This document shows positions 60,930-64,000 of a stretch of 64,000 bases of DNA, piece by piece. The position numbers were made by a program, and so were the translations under genes. The notes under the pieces are model-generated. The model did not search any database. It worked only from the letters and a program-made list of their open reading frames with translations, and had not been told where the DNA came from. How positions within the stretch are numbered: position 1 is the first letter of the stretch; each line of letters starts with the position of its first letter. This stretch comes from JALZEG01 sp035942255 (GTDB lineage: Bacteria; Actinomycetota; CADDZG01; WHSQ01). The DNA lies in assembly GCA_035942255.1 (NCBI GenBank), contig DASZDG010000056.1:1-64000 (forward strand). Reading direction: 5' to 3'.

Positions 60930-62078
60930 GTGTCCCGCCCCCGCGTGCTCCTCGTCGTGACGCACCTCGACCCCGGCGGGGCGCAGGAGACCGTGATCCT
61001 GCTCGCCGAGGGGCTGCCGGACGCGGGGTTCGACGTGACGGTCGCGGCGCGGCCCGGTGCCGAGGAAGAGCGCGTGCGCGCCTCGGGGGCCGAGGTCGTG
61101 CGGCTACAGCATCTCTACCGCCCCGTGTCACCGCTGCGCGACGCGCGCGCGTACGGCGAGATGAGGCACCTGCTACGGCGCGGCTTCGACGTCGTGCACA
61201 CGCACTCGTCGAAGGCCGGCGTGCTCGGCCGGGTCGCGGCACGGCGCGCCGGCGTCCCGGCGATCGTGCACACGAGCCACGGCCTCCCGGTCACGCCGGA
61301 CATGGGACGCGCGACGAGGGCGATCCTCATCGGAGCCGAGCGCGTCGCGGCGCGCGCCTGCGACTCCGTCGTCGCGGTCAGCCGTGCGACCGCTCGGGAG
61401 CTGACGGAGCTCCGCATCGCGCGCCCGGAGCAGATCGTCGTGATCCCGAGCGGCGTCGACGTCTCCCGGTTCGCGCGCCCGATCGACCGGCGCGAGGCCA
61501 AGACCGCGCTCGGCGTCGATCCGGGCGCGCCGGTGGCGGGGTGGATCGGGCGGCACTTCGAGCAGAAGCGTCCGGAGCAGGTGGTCGCGGCGGCCCGCGC
61601 GATCGTGGCGCAGGTGCCGGACGCGGTCTTCGTGATGGCGGGCGACGGCCCCCTGCTCGAGGCAAGCCGCACCGCGGCCGCGGGGGAGCCGCGCATCCGC
61701 ATCCTCGGGCACCGCGGCGACGTAGAGACCGTCTATGCGGCCCTCGACGTGATGCTGCTGGCGTCGGCCTGGGAGGGCCTTCCGCGGACCGTGCTGGAAG
61801 CGCACGCCGCGGGCGTCCCGGTGGTGTCGACGGACGTCAGCGGCGTCGGCGAGGTCGTGGCCGAGGGCGTAACGGGCCACCTCGCCCCGGCCGGGGACTG
61901 GCGGACGCTCGCGCAGAGGACGGCCGCGATCCTGCGCGACCCGGCGCGGCGCGAGGAGATGGGACGCGCCGCCAAAGCGCGCGTCGACGACTTCTATTCC
62001 GCCGCGTACACGACGCGCGCGACCGCCGAGCTGTACGACTCGATCCTCAGCCGGAAGACGAGCCGCTCTCGCCGCTGA
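60930..62078 (+). CDS. GT4 family glycosyltransferase
   Basis: 382 residues from GTG at 60930 (SRPRVLLVVTHLDPGGAQET). GT-B fold: N-terminal acceptor domain with FDVVHTHSSKAGVLGRVAA and HTSHGLPV, C-terminal nucleotide-sugar domain with VAGWIGRHFEQKRPEQVV, and EGLPRTVLEAHAAGVPVVST holding the E-x7-E motif. It adds a sugar to a lipid-linked glycan at the inner face. It is divergent from the flippase fusion. Its 3' end overlaps the LuxR gene by 32 bases. Confidence 0.93.
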   Translation: MSRPRVLLVVTHLDPGGAQETVILLAEGLPDAGFDVTVAARPGAEEERVRASGAEVVRLQHLYRPVSPLRDARAYGEMRHLLRRGFDVVHTHSSKAGVLGRVAARRAGVPAIVHTSHGLPVTPDMGRATRAILIGAERVAARACDSVVAVSRATARELTELRIARPEQIVVIPSGVDVSRFARPIDRREAKTALGVDPGAPVAGWIGRHFEQKRPEQVVAAARAIVAQVPDAVFVMAGDGPLLEASRTAAAGEPRIRILGHRGDVETVYAALDVMLLASAWEGLPRTVLEAHAAGVPVVSTDVSGVGEVVAEGVTGHLAPAGDWRTLAQRTAAILRDPARREEMGRAAKARVDDFYSAAYTTRATAELYDSILSRKTSRSRR

Positions 62079-62661
62079 GCAGCCCCTGCGAGGTCGCCCA
62101 CCGGACGAGCTCGAGCCGGCTGTGGCATCCGAGCCGCGCGTAGAGGTTCTGCATGTGCGTCCGGACCGTGTGCTCGCTGACGCCGAGCTCGCGGCCGATC
62201 GCGCGCATGTCGAGCCCCTCCACGAGCAGGCGCAGCACCACGCGCTGCCGTTGCGTCAGGTTCGCGAGCGCGTTACGGCCCTCGGTTGCCGGCTCCTCTT
62301 CGGTCGCCCCGCCGCCGGCGTCGTCGGACGGTAAGGCGAGCGCCCGGCCGACGTCCGCGATCGACGAGTCCGGGGGCAGCGTGGCGGCACCCGCCGCGCG
62401 CCTCGACCCCACGACGACAACGATCACGTCGGGCCACCGCCGCCGCACCTGCTGCACGAACGGCTCCACCGCGAGGCGCGGCAGCTCGTCGCCGACGACG
62501 AGCACCGCGCTCGGAAGCCGGCGGCCGATCGACGCGAGCGCGGAGAGAGCGTCCGCGGCGTACGAGGTCTCTCCCCATCCCGCGGCCCCCAGCGCGGCGG
62601 CCGCGGCCTCGCCGTACAGCCGGTCGCCCGAGACGACGAGCACGCTCCCGGCGTTCGTCAC
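62047..62661 (-). CDS. LuxR-type regulator with degenerate receiver (second of a pair)
   Basis: 204 residues from GTG at 62661, which overlaps the stop of the next gene (GTGA). N-terminal receiver-like part (SVLVVSGDRLYGEAAAAALG) has no DD pair and no clear phospho-acceptor (AVLVVGDELPRL). Its C-terminal LuxR HTH is complete (NLTQRQRVVLRLLVEGLDMR, VSEHTVRTHMQNLYARLG). It is probably a DNA-binding regulator independent of phosphorylation. It may control the adjoining glycan genes, but no target site is seen. Confidence 0.85.
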   Translation of the reverse strand: MTNAGSVLVVSGDRLYGEAAAAALGAAGWGETSYAADALSALASIGRRLPSAVLVVGDELPRLAVEPFVQQVRRRWPDVIVVVVGSRRAAGAATLPPDSSIADVGRALALPSDDAGGGATEEEPATEGRNALANLTQRQRVVLRLLVEGLDMRAIGRELGVSEHTVRTHMQNLYARLGCHSRLELVRWATSQGLLSGESGSSSG

Positions 62662-63347
62662 CGCGGCGGGAGGTCGGGCCCAGAGATGCGGACGACATGG
62701 ACGTCGGGGGTCGTCAGGCCGGCGCGGATCGCGACGCGCGCCGCCTCGGCGCGCGAGTGCACGCCGAGCTTCTTCAGGATGTTCCCGACGTGGGTCCTCA
62801 CGGTGTTGGCGCTCAGGTAGAGGTGCCCGCCGATCGCGTCGTTGTCCAGCCCCTGCGCGACGAGCGTGAGGACCTCCCTCTCCCGTGCGGAGAGTCCTTC
62901 TAGCCGAGAAGAGGCTCGCGCTCGGGACGCCCCCGCTCCCGCGATCTTCCTCAATGCATGGTGGAGCCGGTCGGGGTCCACGACGAACCGGCCCGGGCGC
63001 GCCGTCCGGACCAGCGCGATCACGCGTTCGAGCCCGCTCGCGTGCGCGAGGCATCCCGACGCACCGGCCTGCACCGCAGGCATCAGGACGTCGGCTTCGT
63101 CCCCTGCGGTCAGGACCACCACCGGCGTAGCGCCTCCGACGCGCCGCGCGAGGCTGAGGCCGGAGCCGCGCTCGAGAGCGGCGGCAGTGAGGACGACGTC
63201 CGGGGCGAGCTCGGCCGCGAGGGCGGCGGCTTCCGTCTCGTCACCGGTGGCGCCCGCGACCTCCGCCTCGCCGTCCGCTGCGAACGCTCCGGCAAGGCAC
63301 TCCCGGAAGAACGCTTCGGGATGCGCCACAAGGAGCCTCAACGTCAC
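62658..63347 (-). CDS. LuxR-type regulator with degenerate receiver (first of a pair)
   Basis: 229 residues from GTG at 63347. Receiver-like fold (LRLLVAHPEAFFRECLAGAF) but the phospho-acceptor position reads DVVLTAAALERG, with Thr where Asp is expected, and the conserved Lys becomes His (SGCLAHASG). The LuxR HTH is intact (GLSAREREVLTLVAQGLDND, LSANTVRTHVGNILKKLG). It forms an operon with the following LuxR gene. TACTAT 6 nt before the GTG suggests a leaderless transcript. Confidence 0.87.
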   Translation of the reverse strand: MTLRLLVAHPEAFFRECLAGAFAADGEAEVAGATGDETEAAALAAELAPDVVLTAAALERGSGLSLARRVGGATPVVVLTAGDEADVLMPAVQAGASGCLAHASGLERVIALVRTARPGRFVVDPDRLHHALRKIAGAGASRARASSRLEGLSAREREVLTLVAQGLDNDAIGGHLYLSANTVRTHVGNILKKLGVHSRAEAARVAIRAGLTTPDVHVVRISGPDLPPR

Positions 63348-63353
63348 GCCGAT

Positions 63354-63359
63354 ATAGTA
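63354..63359 (-). promoter_or_regulatory. -10 box of the LuxR pair (leaderless)
   Basis: TACTAT on the minus strand, 6 nt before the GTG at 63347. Confidence 0.45.
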
Positions 63360-63437
63360 AGAGCCCGATCGTCTTCCCTTCTTCCACCATCCCCGGAGGT
63401 CCCTGTGGAACAAAGCACGCGCCCGCTCTCCCCCTGA

Positions 63438-64000
63438 GAGGAGGAGCTGGAGGCCCAGGTCTGGGTCGGCGAGAACACCTTTTCCTTCGGCGACACCGCG
63501 TTCCAGGTGCGCAGCACCGCGCCCGAATTCCTCGCGCTCGTGGACTCCCTGTTGCCCGAGGCCCGCGCTGCCGCGCCGGACGAGGACGCGGCCGTCTATC
63601 GCTTCTCGGCGATCGTCGGATCGGACAAGATGCTCGCAGGGGGAAAGGTCGCCCATGGGGTGTCGTCGCTGTACCTGGGCGCGCTGCGCGTGTTCCGCGG
63701 GCGCGGCCTCCAGGAGATGGCCGGCCGCATGATCTCCGGCATGCGCGACCTCGTCGTCGCGCCACAGAACGAGTTCGTCCGGATGCGCGGGACGGGCGTC
63801 ACGCTCGACGGCTCCGCGATCCTCGTGGCGAGCCCCCAGCCCGAGCCGCGGCTTCCGGGGTTCGCCGGGCTGTTGGTCAAGAGGGGGTTCGGCTACCTCG
63901 GCGACGAGCTCGTGAGGGTAGAGCCCGTCCTCAACACCGCGTACCCGATGCCGTTGCCGATCCTGGTCGACGAGCTCGACGTCGGTGCCTTCCCCGAGGT
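63438..64000 (+). CDS. HPr-kinase-like protein with degenerate P-loop, 5' end uncertain, 3' end beyond window
   Basis: An open frame runs to the window edge. Upstream in the same frame, GTG at 63405 stands 5 nt after a perfect GGAGG, but its frame (EQSTRPLSP) meets TGA at 63435-63437 after ten codons. So either that is a leader peptide, a nonsense change or read error, or translation begins at a later CTG/GTG. The visible part (VWVGENTFSFGDTAFQVRST at the start) has GTGVTLDGSAILVAS followed by PQPEPRLPGFAGLLVKRGFG and YLGDELVRVEP. This matches HPr-kinase-like proteins where a GSGKST loop is expected, but here that loop is missing. Such proteins occur near glycan and peptide-export loci. Kinase activity is doubtful. 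Confidence 0.6.

Noticed and set aside
1..64000. CRISPR arrays, insertion sequences, prophage genes
   Set aside because: No regularly spaced direct repeats, transposase or integrase motifs were seen; the only dispersed repeat is the double-hairpin element.

Overview
The window comes from a high-GC actinobacterium. It carries a WhiB protein, DUF3499 and DUF5719 proteins, a fused FbiC with CofD and CofE for coenzyme F420, a DivIVA/Wag31-like protein, and many genes that look leaderless. The order secA, comF, ahcY, manB, DUF3499, whiB, cofD, cofE resembles what I recall of the Mycobacterium tuberculosis secA1 to fbiB region, so this is a conserved actinobacterial core block. Details differ from Actinomycetia: a short archaeal-like adenosylhomocysteinase, a NarL-type regulator where MtrA/MtrB would sit, and a split FbiB. 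This suggests a deep or uncultured lineage. I see no rRNA, tRNA, CRISPR, transposase or phage gene.

Left part (1-26.7 kb): a giant cadherin-repeat adhesin with N-terminal RTX repeats runs off the left edge. It is followed by secA, a small membrane operon, a response regulator, a ComF-like protein, ahcY with a Trm112-like gene, an LPxTG-type protein, manB, whiB and an acetyltransferase. Next come several small zinc-binding proteins, an alpha/beta hydrolase, tryptophan 2,3-dioxygenase, an L,D-transpeptidase, cystathionine beta-synthase, a RelA/SpoT-domain gene with a small partner, and cystathionine gamma-synthase/lyase. AhcY, CBS and the gamma enzyme together make a reverse transsulfuration route from S-adenosylhomocysteine to cysteine.

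Middle part (25-39 kb): a DUF5719 protein, a GT2/multi-membrane glycosyltransferase and fbiC lie on the minus strand. The compact cofD-cofE-nitroreductase operon, a DUF3105 protein, DivIVA and a membrane-anchored propeller-like protein lie on the plus strand.

Right part (39-64 kb): a cell-surface glycan locus. It holds a GT-C/protein O-mannosyltransferase fusion with a large inserted domain, a PIG-V-like mannosyltransferase, a polyprenyl-phosphate mannose synthase-like GT2, two LPxTG-type proteins, a DUF4012 protein and an O-antigen ligase-like protein. It also holds two paralogous secreted glycoside-hydrolase-like proteins (one behind a cyclic-di-GMP-I riboswitch), a secreted sugar dehydrogenase with PA14 domains, a polysaccharide deacetylase, a flippase-GT2-GT-C triple fusion, a GT4, two LuxR regulators with degenerate receivers, and a partial HPr-kinase-like gene. 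The likely shared job is building, exporting and trimming a mannose-containing surface polysaccharide or glycoprotein coat.

Two genome-level patterns stand out. A four-copy double-hairpin repeat with compensatory base changes sits mostly at gene 3' ends. A TANNNT-type -10 box (often TAGNNT) lies 6-9 nt before the start codon of at least fourteen genes, pointing to widespread leaderless transcripts.
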